Translations under genes and position numbers: made by a program | Assembly: GCA_030606485.1 (NCBI GenBank) | Contig: JAUWGH010000007.1 | Location: 1 to 64,000 of the forward strand | Direction of reading: 5' to 3' | Length of the DNA: 64,000 nucleotides | DNA from: Promethearchaeota archaeon | Lineage (GTDB): Archaea > Asgardarchaeota > Lokiarchaeia > Sigyniarchaeales > SOKP01 | In this document: piece after piece, positions 1 to 9,564 of the stretch | Numbering within the stretch: the stretch's first letter is position 1 | Layout of the letters: each line of letters opens with the position of its first letter | Notes under the pieces: model-generated | The model's input: the letters and a program-made list of their open reading frames with translations, nothing else | What the model was told of the DNA's origin: nothing | Databases searched by the model: none

Positions 1-410
<410 letters not shown>

Positions 411-536
411 TTATTATATCTTAATTTTATTTAAATCTTTTTAGAAAAATTTACCTCAAATTTTCTTGTTAAATCAAAAAAACTTTTTAAATTAATTTTA
501 AATAATAAGAAAATTTTAATGTAATATGAAGTATAT

Positions 537-674
537 GGGCCTGTAGATCAGTGGAAGATCATTGGGTTCGGCCTCGAACCCAAATTTATGCTTGACTTGC
601 ACGTCAACTTGATTGATTTTCATTCAAGAGATCAAGAGTTCAAGAGGTCACGGGTTCAATTCCCGTCAGGTCCA
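537..674 (+). tRNA. tRNA-Ala(TGC) with two introns
   Basis: The acceptor GGGCCTG pairs with CAGGTCC, including the G3-U70 pair that marks alanine tRNA. D-arm GATC/GATC and T-arm ACGGG-TTCAATT-CCCGT are intact. The anticodon stem CTTGA (591-595) pairs with TCAAG (640-644) and the loop gives anticodon TGC. A 37-base intron (602-638) at position 37/38 is flanked by an exact bulge-helix-bulge: CTTG pairs with CAAG, with bulges CAC and AGT. A second insert of about 29 bases (about 562-590) lies between the D-arm and the anticodon stem and contains the hairpin TTGGGTTCG/CGAACCCAA. The exact edge of this first intron is uncertain. Confidence 0.85.
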
Positions 675-1068
675 TTTTTCTTATTGAATTCATATTAAAT
701 AGACCTTTTATTTTTTTGATTATATTCTCTGCTCTAATCATACATTTTCTGCTTGAAAATCCTTTTGGAAACTCAATCCAAACAATATATTTTTCAACAT
801 TAATGTTTAAAGGAAGTATTATTGAATACAAATTATTTGTTTGAATTATCAATTTTTTAAATAAATATAATTGTTTGTAGTTAATAGAATAAAAAATATC
901 AAAAATTTTTTTAAAAGATGCAATTAATTTTTCTCCCATTTTTAGGTTTGAAAAAAAAATTAAACCTTCCTCTGTTCCTAAAATAATTTTAAGTTTAGTG
1001 CTTTGAGGGTTAAATAAATGTTCTAGAATTTTATGAATTTCATCATAATTTGTGATTTTATTATACAT
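640..1068 (-). CDS. Small roadblock/longin-like protein (hypothetical)
   Basis: A 142-residue protein that I do not recognise by sequence. The alternating strand and helix pattern, with a GTEEGLIFFS strand-turn-strand near residue 31 and a long C-terminal amphipathic helix, resembles the roadblock/LC7 fold common in Asgard genomes; this is inference only. No membrane segment or signal is seen. Its last 12 codons are the antisense of tRNA-Ala exon 2, giving the familiar LTGIEPVTS tail that tRNA antisense reads produce, so the natural C-terminus may have been lost or extended when this gene abutted the tRNA. The body lies outside the tRNA and has normal composition for the genome. Confidence 0.5.
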   Translation of the reverse strand: MYNKITNYDEIHKILEHLFNPQSTKLKIILGTEEGLIFFSNLKMGEKLIASFKKIFDIFYSINYKQLYLFKKLIIQTNNLYSIILPLNINVEKYIVWIEFPKGFSSRKCMIRAENIIKKIKGLFNMNSIRKMDLTGIEPVTS

Positions 1069-1234
1069 TTTTTATTAAACCCCATTTTTCCAAATAAGAG
1101 TTGTTAGAAAAATGTTATTTTTCATTTTTATTAATTTAGAATAGAAATATATAAACTTCACTTAAAAAAATTTTAATAAAATCTAACATTAAAATTATAA
1201 AAATAATCAATTTTTTAGAATTTAGTAGTCTATT

Positions 1235-1354
1235 ATGTTAATTCAAGTTCCTGGGATCGATGGAAATACTTATGAATTCATTATAAATCTCATAGGTGTT
1301 ATTTTACTAATCTTTATTTTAATATATATTGCATTAACATCTCGTTCAGAATGA
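1235..1354 (+). CDS. Putative 39-residue single-pass membrane peptide
   Basis: An open frame too short for the ORF track starts at ATG 1235 and ends TGA 1352-1354. It encodes a polar N-terminus (MLIQVPGIDGNTYEF), one strongly hydrophobic helix of about 22 residues and a short LTSRSE tail, a layout typical of small membrane subunits. A TATA-like ATATATAAA lies about 85 bases upstream (around 1147). It sits alone between two minus-strand genes. No family is recognised, and chance occurrence in AT-rich DNA cannot be excluded. Confidence 0.35.
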   Translation: MLIQVPGIDGNTYEFIINLIGVILLIFILIYIALTSRSE

Positions 1355-1363
1355 ATATTCAAA

Positions 1364-2557
1364 TCATATTGCTGAAAAAATTTTTATCACATCATTATCT
1401 TTCAAAATATAATTCTCTCCTAATTTCATTTTCGATTTTACCTCCATCCCGTAAATGAAATGTTTTGCTAAGTCAGAATGGATTTTTTCTCTAATAAATT
1501 CCCGTATTTTTATTCCCTTTCTAACTAAAAAAACATCAGGGAGTATGTTTCCATCTTTATCTGTTAAAGTATTTAGATTTGCAACAGGATATACAGTAAT
1601 TTGGTTTAATATAGAAAATACTGCGTAATTTAATGTTTTTTGAACTCCTGTACCTCCAATTCCTTGTAATAATTTTTTCCTAATCTTTTCTAGGGTTTCC
1701 AATTCATTTTTTTTTAGATTATTTTTTTTTATTATATTAAAATCAGTATCACCAGGCATATATTTGATAATACCTTCCTTATTATATCTCCTAAGAATAA
1801 ATTCTGCTAAGGCACTGCATGGAATAATTTTCTTCTTATATTTTTTCTTTAATTCATCCAGTTTTTTTATACCAATATCTTTATCAATTTTATTCGCAAT
1901 TATTATTATCGGTTTAGAGATTTCTCTTAGATTTTTTGAAAAAATATTTAGTTCTGCTTTATCCCATTCAGATATTGACTTTCCATCTAAATTAGATTTT
2001 TCAATTGATTTTTCTATATCATCCTTTTTAATTGATAATCCAGATAATCTTTGATATAATGCTTCAATAAGCTCACTCCTCCCCTTAATAACTCTATTTG
2101 AAAATTTTTTCCAATCCTCTCTTTCAATAATTCCTTTAAACCATAAATTTATTTCATCTTCTAAAAACATTATATCTTCATATGGATCATGGGATCCTAA
2201 CTCTACTGTATTTCCATTCGCATCCAAAGATCCAGTAATATCTATAATATGTAATAGTACATCTGCTTGACTTAAATCACTCAAAAACCTATTCCCAAGC
2301 CCCTTCCCCTCATGAGCTCCTGGGACTAAACCAGCTACATCCAATAATTGAATAGGAATAAAACGAAATTGTTCTATACATTTTGAATTCTTAGGATTAT
2401 CCTTAACATTTAATTCTTTGCATACGCACAGCTTTTTAACATAACCTATTCCTTTATTAGGATCGATAGTTGTAAAGGGATAATCTCCAACTTTAGCATG
2501 AGTTAAACAAGCACTATTTAGGAATGTACTTTTACCGGAAGAAGGTTTAGGGTTAAA
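1364..2557 (-). pseudogene. YchF-family GTPase with TGS domain, 5' end missing
   Basis: This is the archaeal YchF/Obg-related GTPase. The frame is open from the stop at 2558-2560 down to 1364, well upstream of the listed TTG at 2344 (that TTG is an internal leucine). It carries PSSGKSTFLN (G1), YPFTTIDPNKG (G2), DVAGLVPGAHEGKG (G3), IIANKIDKD (G4) and a C-terminal TGS domain. The gene breaks just before the P-loop: where the family has a start codon, a first strand and GKPSSGKS, this copy reads stop-FNPKPSSGKS. The start codon, about six residues and the first P-loop glycine are absent, and no frame upstream restores them. It is either a genuine 5' truncation or an assembly join near 2551. 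Confidence 0.8.
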
Positions 2558-2962
2558 TTAGAATATTTCTTAATATAACTTTTCTAATATAATTTCCCTA
2601 CCACACCGATTAGCACATATTTTCACTTATAATTAAATTTGTTTATATTTAATTTATTGAATTTTAGTTAAATTAAAAAAAATATAATTATTAAAGTCTA
2701 TTAAAAATATTTTCACAATAAATAATTTGAATATTTTTAATTAAGTTATAGTTTTATTTATCTTTTTAATAAGATTGTTTAATAATAACAGTCTAATGGA
2801 TTTATTAAAATTAATTTATTCTTTATAATTTAAATTTTTTTGACTATCATTATTTATATTTTTAAGACCATTTATCTTAATCTATCCAGTTCTTAGTAGA
2901 TAATGTTAATAAATTTCTTGAAATCGTTTTTTCTTCGGTTTAAAGAAATATTAGTAAAGAAA
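2558..2962. other. Non-coding AT-rich gap
   Basis: About 400 bases between the broken GTPase and the HerA-like gene. All frames are closed by frequent stops, and I see no tRNA, convincing hairpin or repeat. If the GTPase truncation is real, this is foreign or rearranged DNA where its promoter should be. Confidence 0.6.
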
Positions 2963-5737
2963 TTAAAAAATAGTATTTTCAGAGACTATTTTTTTATTAG
3001 TTAAATTATTTTCTTTTTTTGGGTCAATTAAATTTTCAATTAATTGCTTTAAAAGTTCAAAATCTTGTTCTTTTTTGAGAGAAAATTCAAAATTTTTAAA
3101 TGATATAAAATAGGATTTTATTTTTCTGTTTAATTTAATAAAAATCTTTTTTAGAATTTTATAATTTTTAAGTATTTCCTTTTGATTAACTGATAATTTG
3201 GAATAATAGTTCGTTCTTTTTTGAAAATAAAAACCTTTAAAAATCATTTTATTATTTTTAATCTCGTTAATTGATGCATTTAATATATTAAAAATATTTG
3301 TATCATCAATTTCTTTTGAGATTTCTGTTTCTTTAAAAATTAAAGATAATAATATATTCTCTTTAAATTCTCTATTCCATTTAGATGAAATTTGAAATAA
3401 TTGATTATAGATATTATATCCTTCTTGAACAAGAATCTTACTTTCAACATTGTCATAAAAAGAAGAAAAGATAATTGACTGAAGTTTATCTGATAATTCT
3501 AAATTTGAAATTTTTAAGAACCGAATAGGTCCTTTTGTAATGTCAAAAATTGATAATAATAATTTATAATTTGGAATTTTTTTTTTATCTGTTTCTCCTT
3601 TCATCTCAACGTTGATAAGTTCCTTTGAATCGATGTCCTCTATTAATTCTTTAAAATAATACTCATACGCATTCTGAAATTTTCTATTTTTACCATTAAA
3701 TTTTTTTCCTAAATTATTTAATTTTAAAAATACTCTTTTGGTATATTTTAAAAGGAGATTAGCATCCTCGGCAGAAATCTCTCCTGTAGAATCGCTTATT
3801 TCAACAATTTTACTGAGTTTCTTCAATTCTGAATATATAATAAAACTCTTTTTTAATTGATTTTTTTCAATATTCTCTAGAAAATCATTAATATTACTGA
3901 ATTTGTAATTTAGTCGACATGCTATTTGTTCTAAAAGTTCCTCAATGATATTTTTGCATTCAAGCCCACAATATTCAAAAGATTTACTCAAATAATATTT
4001 TTGAGCATTCTTGATTCGCTCTTTTAAATTTTTAATTGTTATTTTCTTTTTCTCATAAAATTTTTTCATAATATTTTTTTCAGCGTTATTTGGAAACTTA
4101 TCCTCCGTATCTTTTTTAAACTCAACTAAATTTTTATTATTCCCATTAAAGAGTTTCAAATCATCTTTTTTATTTTTTCCAAATGAATTTTTAAAATCTA
4201 TTAATTTGAATTTTAATCCTTGTTTTCTCGAATTATATACTTTTTTCAACGTTTTGATAGGCTTTTTCAGTAAAATTGAATTATAATTTTCTAGCTTTGG
4301 TTCTAATTTTCTTTTTTTTTCTGCCATAAAAGGAATTTGAAGAACAAATGGGTCTTTAATTGAATTTACTCTTACAATACATTGACCTTCATTCAAATAA
4401 GATAAATAATCATAATGATCTTTTGGTAATGACAATAATTCTCCTAATATTTCCTTTTCATAATAATTTTTAAAACTTACAATAATTCCCGAATTTGCTA
4501 AAATCTCTTCACTTATATCAGGTCTAGTCGCAATACATATAAGACATTCACCAGTTCCCCTTTGTAATAAGGCAATATCCTCTAAATATGTACTTAATTT
4601 ACTTTTTTTAACTATACTTTTTGGTACAAAATATTGTGCGTCTTCTATGATAGTAATGTGTTTAATCCCTTGATATCCGCCAGATTCTAAGTTATAATCC
4701 CATAAATATTTAAGTATAACGTTTAAAAAGAAGAATATGTCCTCTTTATCCCCCCCAAGACGAATAATCGAACTTAAATCTAAAATACAATCTCTTTGTA
4801 AAATCTCTTTTATAGAAATTGATGTATTATTTTCAAAAACTTTTTTTAAAGGTCCTTCAGAAAACCTTCGAATCCTGTTCTTTATACTTATAATAGTTTG
4901 TTTTAATTGGGGAATTTGATTTTCATATTTTAGTAAATATTTTTCACAAAAATTATGAAATCCTTTCCAATTTCTTGCATTTTCTTTATTACAAACATTT
5001 ATCATGATATCTATTAAAACTTTTTCCATTTGTGGTGTATATTCAACATTAGATCCGAGAAATTGAGAGCTTTTTAAGATCTCAAATATTCTTTCAGCAT
5101 GAATAGATGGATTTATAAATTCTGGATTGAAAATATTAATTGAAAAATTTTCTCCAGGAGATAAAAGTAAAATATTCTTTAACCTTTTACATAGAAACTT
5201 ATATTCTCCTTTAAATTCTACTAATAAAAAGGGAATATTTTCTCTTTTTTTAAAATTTATTAAAAAATTTTGTACAAAATTGCTTTTACCTGTTCCCGTA
5301 AATCCACAAATAAATACGTGTCTTTCTAAGTCTTTTTTTGTCAAATAAAAATTAAATTTTTTCCTCCTTTTCCTGACCAACCGCCCAATTTTTATTTTAC
5401 CTTTTTTTGAATCCTTTCTAGCAGGAATCGGTAAATCTATAATTTTACTATTAACTGGATAAAAAGATGATAAAATTAGTGATGTAAATGAAAGAATTAT
5501 ACCAATTAATATAAGAGAAATAAATATATTTAGCGGAATTGATTCAGATTTTATATTATTTTGAAATATAAAATAAAGAATTAAAAAGAATACATTGGCT
5601 GTATTAAGAATTATTATCGATTTCTTATGGTTGGGTATTTTAAATCCTTTTTTTCTTAAAAGGAAAAATAAAAAATTAATGAAAATTAGAAAAAAAAAAA
5701 AACCGTAATAAAGTAAATGCCAAAAAATATTAACCAT
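2963..5737 (-). CDS. Membrane-anchored HerA/FtsK-like ATPase with Asgard-type C-terminal extension
   Basis: A 924-residue protein. Three hydrophobic helices occupy residues about 3-27, 38-60 and 69-93. The P-loop GFTGTGKS at about residue 146 and a Walker B of the form hhIIEDAQ at about residue 355 place the core in the HerA/VirB4/FtsK/TraG superfamily of ring-forming DNA or protein pumps (DUF87-like). Residues about 480-924 are a lysine-rich linker and helical regions. One part (GEISAEDANLLL) resembles HEPN/DUF4145-like helical bundles, and another (SIFDITKGPIRF onward) resembles longin-like modules in Asgard proteins; both assignments are inference. No NurA nuclease or relaxase lies beside it, so neither DNA-end processing nor conjugation can be assigned. 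The TM-ATPase order recalls VirD4-type coupling proteins. Confidence 0.7.
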   Translation of the reverse strand: MVNIFWHLLYYGFFFFLIFINFLFFLLRKKGFKIPNHKKSIIILNTANVFFLILYFIFQNNIKSESIPLNIFISLILIGIILSFTSLILSSFYPVNSKIIDLPIPARKDSKKGKIKIGRLVRKRRKKFNFYLTKKDLERHVFICGFTGTGKSNFVQNFLINFKKRENIPFLLVEFKGEYKFLCKRLKNILLLSPGENFSINIFNPEFINPSIHAERIFEILKSSQFLGSNVEYTPQMEKVLIDIMINVCNKENARNWKGFHNFCEKYLLKYENQIPQLKQTIISIKNRIRRFSEGPLKKVFENNTSISIKEILQRDCILDLSSIIRLGGDKEDIFFFLNVILKYLWDYNLESGGYQGIKHITIIEDAQYFVPKSIVKKSKLSTYLEDIALLQRGTGECLICIATRPDISEEILANSGIIVSFKNYYEKEILGELLSLPKDHYDYLSYLNEGQCIVRVNSIKDPFVLQIPFMAEKKRKLEPKLENYNSILLKKPIKTLKKVYNSRKQGLKFKLIDFKNSFGKNKKDDLKLFNGNNKNLVEFKKDTEDKFPNNAEKNIMKKFYEKKKITIKNLKERIKNAQKYYLSKSFEYCGLECKNIIEELLEQIACRLNYKFSNINDFLENIEKNQLKKSFIIYSELKKLSKIVEISDSTGEISAEDANLLLKYTKRVFLKLNNLGKKFNGKNRKFQNAYEYYFKELIEDIDSKELINVEMKGETDKKKIPNYKLLLSIFDITKGPIRFLKISNLELSDKLQSIIFSSFYDNVESKILVQEGYNIYNQLFQISSKWNREFKENILLSLIFKETEISKEIDDTNIFNILNASINEIKNNKMIFKGFYFQKRTNYYSKLSVNQKEILKNYKILKKIFIKLNRKIKSYFISFKNFEFSLKKEQDFELLKQLIENLIDPKKENNLTNKKIVSENTIF

Positions 5738-5989
5738 TTCAAGAAAAAATTTGGATATTTCATTTAAATACTAAACCATAAATTCTAATATCTTTTAATT
5801 TAACCTTGCCTTAGAAAAACGATAATTTTCTATTTTTATTTCGTTTTTGAACTTTTACAACTGGATTACTAATCATTATAAATCTTTTTTTTTAAAAATA
5901 CCACTCCATTAATTAATAAAGATGCGTCAGAACTGATTCTTCTTTAAGACCAGTCTTAAAAGACTAAAGAATGACAAGTTAATCATAAA

Positions 5990-6010
5990 TTAATCAAAAA
6001 TATTGATTAA
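5990..6010. promoter_or_regulatory. Candidate operator: 8-bp inverted repeat
   Basis: TTAATCAA, a 5-base spacer and TTGATTAA form a perfect dyad, with a further TTAATCA half-site just upstream (5979-5985). It lies about 110 bases upstream of the thermosome TATA-like box. The symmetry fits a dimeric DNA-binding protein, but no regulator is known and AT-rich DNA yields such dyads by chance. Confidence 0.3.
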
Positions 6011-6117
6011 TTACCACTAAAACATTTTTATAACATTGCTTTTATAAAATTTTCTAAATAATCTTATTAACATTTTACAATCTTTAAAAAAAGGAAATAT
6101 TTTTATGACATAGAGTT

Positions 6118-6130
6118 CTATAAATATAAA
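6118..6130 (+). promoter_or_regulatory. Probable TATA box of thermosome gene
   Basis: CTATAAATATAAA lies 34-46 bases before the ATG at 6164. This leaves room for a transcription start near 6145-6150 and a short leader containing the AAAGGGA Shine-Dalgarno-like element just before the ATG. It was placed by position and sequence only. Confidence 0.5.
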
Positions 6131-6163
6131 ATATCAAAATTAATACTTTTAAAGGGAAAAAAA

Positions 6164-7795
6164 ATGGTACAATTCTCAGGAGTTCCAGTAATCGTTTTGA
6201 AAGAAGGTACTGAAAGAAGACAGGGAAGAAATGCACAGAAGAATAATATAGCTGCTTCTATAGCTGTTGCAGAAGCAATAAGAACGACATTAGGTCCAAA
6301 AGGAATGGATAAAATGTTAGTTGATTCTTTAGGAGATGTAACAATCACTAATGATGGGGCTACAATACTCGATGAAATAGATGTACAGCATCCAGCAGCT
6401 AAGATGATGATAGAAATTGCAAAAACTCAAGATAAAAGAGTCGGAGATGGAACAACAACAAGTGTAATAATTGGAGGATCACTTTTAAAATCAGCACAAG
6501 AATTGATTGATCAATCCGTTCATCCAACAATTATTTTGAGAGGATATAGAAAAGCTCTTATAAAAAGTAAAGATATATTAAAAAAAATTGCTGATAAAGT
6601 AGATAGTTCCGATAAAAAAATATTAAAACAAGCTGCAATAACAGCGATGAATAGTAAATCAATAGTGGGAGTGAGAGAGCATTTTGCAGAAATCGCTGTG
6701 AAATCTATACTCCAAATTGTTGATCTTAGAGGAGATTTAAAAATAATTGATATAGATCAAATTCAAATAATTAAAAAAGAAGGGGGAAGTCTGTCAGATA
6801 CTGAATTAATCAATGGATTAATTATAGATAAAGAAATAGTACATCCAATGATGCCTAAGAGCTTGAAAAATGTAAAAATAGCTTTAATCGATACTCCTTT
6901 AGAAATTGAAAAGACTGAGTTCGATGCTGAAATTAAAATTCAATCACCAGATCAAATAACACGTTTTCTTGAGGAAGAAGAAAATATGCTAAAAAGAAAA
7001 GTATCTGCAATTATTAATTCAGGAGCAAAAGTAATCTTTTGTCAAAAAGGAATTGATGATAAAGCTCAGAGTCTTTTGGCAAGAGAAAATATAATCGCAA
7101 TTAGAAGAGTAAAACGTTCAGATATGGAAAAATTATCAAGAGCTACAAAAGCTAAGATTATAACCAATCTTGTTGAACTTACCCCCGAAGATCTTGGAGC
7201 ATCTGGATTAGTTGATGAAAAAAAAGTCGGTACTGACAACATGATTTTTGTTTCAGAATGTTCAGATCCAAAAGCTGTAAGCATCTTGATTCGAGGTGGT
7301 ATTGCACATGTTGTGGATGAAGCAGAAAGAACTTTAAATGATGCTTTATGCGTTGTGAGAAATATAGTTGATAATCCATATATTCTAGGAGGTGGCGGAT
7401 CTTCGGAAATAGAATTATCAAAACAATTAAGAGATTTTGCCACAACTATCGGTGGTCGAGAGCAATTAGCAATAGAAGCATATGCTTATTCTTTAGAGGT
7501 TGTCCCAACTACTTTAGCAGAAAATGCAGGACTTGATCCAGTTGATTTATTAGTTGAATTAAAGGCGAAACATGATAGCCCTGATGGTAAAGCAATAGGC
7601 GTAAATATTCAAACTGGAAAACCGAGCAATATGATCGAAGAAGGTGTAATTGAGCCTTTAGTGGTTTTAATGCAAGCTATCCAATCTGCGACAGAAGTTT
7701 CATCGATGATATTAAAAATAGATGATGTAATAGCTGCCTCAGGTGGAATGAAAGCAGGAGCTGGTGGTCCACAAATGCCCCCGGATATGGATTAA
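6164..7795 (+). CDS. thsA: Thermosome subunit (group II chaperonin)
   Basis: This cytosolic ATP-dependent folding chaperonin forms double rings. At 543 residues it has the normal family length, with [10 protein letters not shown] near residue 43, the nucleotide-binding GDGTT near residue 88 and a C-terminal glycine/methionine-rich tail ([12 protein letters not shown]) that projects into the ring cavity. The equatorial, intermediate and apical order is intact, including the [10 protein letters not shown] segment. The ATG is preceded by AAAGGGA. It has its own promoter and an inverted repeat upstream. The Tsr3 gene follows 60 bases later. Which paralogue it is cannot be told from one copy. Confidence 0.97.
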   Translation: MVQFSGVPVIVLKEGTERRQGRNAQKNNIAASIAVAEAIRTTLGPKGMDKMLVDSLGDVTITNDGATILDEIDVQHPAAKMMIEIAKTQDKRVGDGTTTSVIIGGSLLKSAQELIDQSVHPTIILRGYRKALIKSKDILKKIADKVDSSDKKILKQAAITAMNSKSIVGVREHFAEIAVKSILQIVDLRGDLKIIDIDQIQIIKKEGGSLSDTELINGLIIDKEIVHPMMPKSLKNVKIALIDTPLEIEKTEFDAEIKIQSPDQITRFLEEEENMLKRKVSAIINSGAKVIFCQKGIDDKAQSLLARENIIAIRRVKRSDMEKLSRATKAKIITNLVELTPEDLGASGLVDEKKVGTDNMIFVSECSDPKAVSILIRGGIAHVVDEAERTLNDALCVVRNIVDNPYILGGGGSSEIELSKQLRDFATTIGGREQLAIEAYAYSLEVVPTTLAENAGLDPVDLLVELKAKHDSPDGKAIGVNIQTGKPSNMIEEGVIEPLVVLMQAIQSATEVSSMILKIDDVIAASGGMKAGAGGPQMPPDMD

Positions 7796-7855
7796 ATATT
7801 TTTTTTTAATTTTTTTTAATTTTTTTATAAAAAATTTCTCAATTTCTTTTTACAA

Positions 7856-8311
7856 ATGAATAAAATCAAACTCTTTGCATTACATTTTAATGAATGCGAC
7901 CCCGTAAAATGTACTTCACTAAAACTAAAAAAATTCGGTTTAGTAACAATCTCTAATATAGTAATTAATAAAATGAAAAACTCTATTCTTTTAGACCCCT
8001 TTGCAGAAAGAATTTTATCAGAAAAAGATATTATGTTGGTGATTAAGTATGGAATTACAGTAATTGATTGCTCCTGGAAAAATATTTTAAATATTACAAC
8101 TTTAAAATTTAAAAATAAAAGAAAATTACCCCCACTAATCGCAACAAATCCAGTAAATTATGGTAAATGGGAGAAATTAAGTTCGGTTGAAGCATTAGCC
8201 GCAGCTTTGTATATTATAGGGTTTAAGCCATTCGCAAAATTACTTCTCTCGAAATTTTCTTGGGGAACTGAATTTTTAAAATTAAATTTCGAAGGCTTAA
8301 CTAAAAATTAA
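7856..8311 (+). CDS. Tsr3-like rRNA aminocarboxypropyltransferase
   Basis: Tsr3 transfers the 3-amino-3-carboxypropyl group of S-adenosylmethionine to a modified uridine in the decoding region of small-subunit rRNA, a late ribosome-maturation step. Family signatures are IDCSWK near residue 66, LPPLIATNPVNYGKW near 90-105, LSSVEALAAALYIIGF near 109 and a WGTEFL end. At 151 residues it is slightly shorter than usual but has both conserved blocks. It follows the thermosome on the same strand and ends two bases before the convergent roadblock gene. Confidence 0.88.
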   Translation: MNKIKLFALHFNECDPVKCTSLKLKKFGLVTISNIVINKMKNSILLDPFAERILSEKDIMLVIKYGITVIDCSWKNILNITTLKFKNKRKLPPLIATNPVNYGKWEKLSSVEALAAALYIIGFKPFAKLLLSKFSWGTEFLKLNFEGLTKN

Positions 8312-8313
8312 GT

Positions 8314-9315
8314 TTATTCGAATTTTGAGCTTGTAATGATATTTATAGAATTTATTAATTGTTCTGTGATATCATTAGTTCCAATTATTTCTAATATCGA
8401 AAATATTATATTTCGTGCTTCCCCCATTACTGGAATTCCACCAAATGTTAAAGGAAATAAAGCAACAAAAGAAACATTTTGTATATTTGATTCTTTTGTA
8501 ATTTCATCAGAAAACTGTAATTTTCCAGAATGACATGCTAAAATTCCATAAAAGGATTCAGAATTTTGCCCAGAAATACATATATATGATAAGAGTCTTC
8601 CCAAAGCAATATCTTGAGCTTCCTCTAACATTTTTTGGAAACCAACATTTGCATTTGCTGAGAAGGCTTCTATTGTTAAGGGTAAAGATTGGTCAGATAC
8701 ATCTCTTGCATCTAAAGTTAAACCAGAAAGATTAACCAAACTATATCTAGAAAAAACCGGATTTTTAATTGAATCTAAAATCTTTCCTATTGCTTGTAGC
8801 TTCTCTAAGTTCTTGTAATTATCACTATTATATGAAGTAAAAGAAATTTCTGTTCCCATTGAAAATAAATAAATTGCACTGCGAACTTTATTAGAGAATT
8901 CTTCTAAATCCTTTTCTGAATTGGGAAATCCACCAAAAAAATTACCAATTTCTCTTTTTAAGTGATATGTACTGCTTGCAAGATTATCAGGATCTAAGGG
9001 CCATTCGCCTTTATAGTTATGCACTATAGTTAATAATGTTTGATTTATTCTAATTGTAATTATACAAACTTTTTCAAAAAAAGAAAAGGAAATTATCTGG
9101 TCTTTAATTCCTAAATCATTCCAATTTTCTTCACTTGCAGAAAAAGCTATTGAAGCAAGGCCAGTAATTATATTAGCATCAAAATTAAGGTCACTTTTTC
9201 TGCCTATGTGAGCGATTGATAATCCATTTTCATCACACAATATTACCATCAAAGTTTCTTTTGAAGATCTTAAAATAGCTGTTAAATATTTAATTAACGA
9301 CTCTCTAATACTCAT
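8314..9315 (-). CDS. Roadblock/LC7-domain protein, probably two tandem domains
   Basis: A 333-residue soluble protein. Residues 1-115 follow the roadblock/LC7 (MglB-like) pattern: an initial amphipathic helix, a VILCDENGLSIAHIG strand pair, a central helix, FEKVCIITIRINQTLLTIVHN strands and a final helix. Residues about 170-330 show a second similar strand-helix arrangement (LVNLSGLTLDARD, SFYGILACHSGKL, NVSFVALFPLTFGG), so a divergent tandem copy is likely. Such proteins usually bind or regulate Ras/Rab-like GTPases, and one lies 4.4 kb away at 13.7 kb. The partner is unknown. It converges on the Tsr3 gene. Confidence 0.65.
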   Translation of the reverse strand: MSIRESLIKYLTAILRSSKETLMVILCDENGLSIAHIGRKSDLNFDANIITGLASIAFSASEENWNDLGIKDQIISFSFFEKVCIITIRINQTLLTIVHNYKGEWPLDPDNLASSTYHLKREIGNFFGGFPNSEKDLEEFSNKVRSAIYLFSMGTEISFTSYNSDNYKNLEKLQAIGKILDSIKNPVFSRYSLVNLSGLTLDARDVSDQSLPLTIEAFSANANVGFQKMLEEAQDIALGRLLSYICISGQNSESFYGILACHSGKLQFSDEITKESNIQNVSFVALFPLTFGGIPVMGEARNIIFSILEIIGTNDITEQLINSINIITSSKFE

Positions 9316-9462
9316 TTATATAACCATATAAACTATTTCTCTGTTTTTTTAATTCTTGTGGATTATTTTGTTAAAATTATATTGATTTTTATAAAATTTA
9401 AAGTTATTTTAATTTCAATAATGCTGTTAGATAAATTTTTGTATATACATCTTTTCTTAATT

Positions 9463-9564
9463 TGCAGGGAGGGGGATTTGAACCCCCGTACTCCTATGAG
9501 AGTGAATCCTAAGTCCACCGCCTTTAATCAACACTATTTTTTGACCAGGCTTGGCGATCCCTGC
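9463..9564 (-). tRNA. tRNA-Leu(TAG) with D-loop intron
   Basis: Acceptor GCAGGGA pairs with TCCCTGC, with A as discriminator. Anticodon arm GTGGA-CTTAGGA-TTCAC gives TAG. A class II variable arm (TCTCATAGGAGTAC) and T-arm GGGGG-TTCAAAT-CCCCC confirm leucine. The D-arm reads GCC-AAGCCTGGTCAAA, as in other archaeal leucine tRNAs, but about 17 extra bases (plus-strand 9524-9540) separate it from the closing AAAGGC. The insert can pair GGTCAA with TTGATT, consistent with a short intron. The anticodon loop has none. Confidence 0.88.

Larger units (their letters stand above)
5738..6163. other. Divergent intergenic region upstream of thermosome
   Basis: This 426-base region separates the HerA-like gene (minus) from the thermosome gene (plus). 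It contains no open frame of note. It holds a TATA-like element and an 8-bp perfect inverted repeat (listed separately), plus an imperfect hairpin around 5938-5970 in which TTCTTT pairs with AAAGAA around AGTCTTAAAAGACT. Confidence 0.6.

Noticed and set aside
2546-2557. Telomere-like CCCTAAACC near the broken GTPase start
   Set aside because: A single copy within the coding junction; no tandem array.
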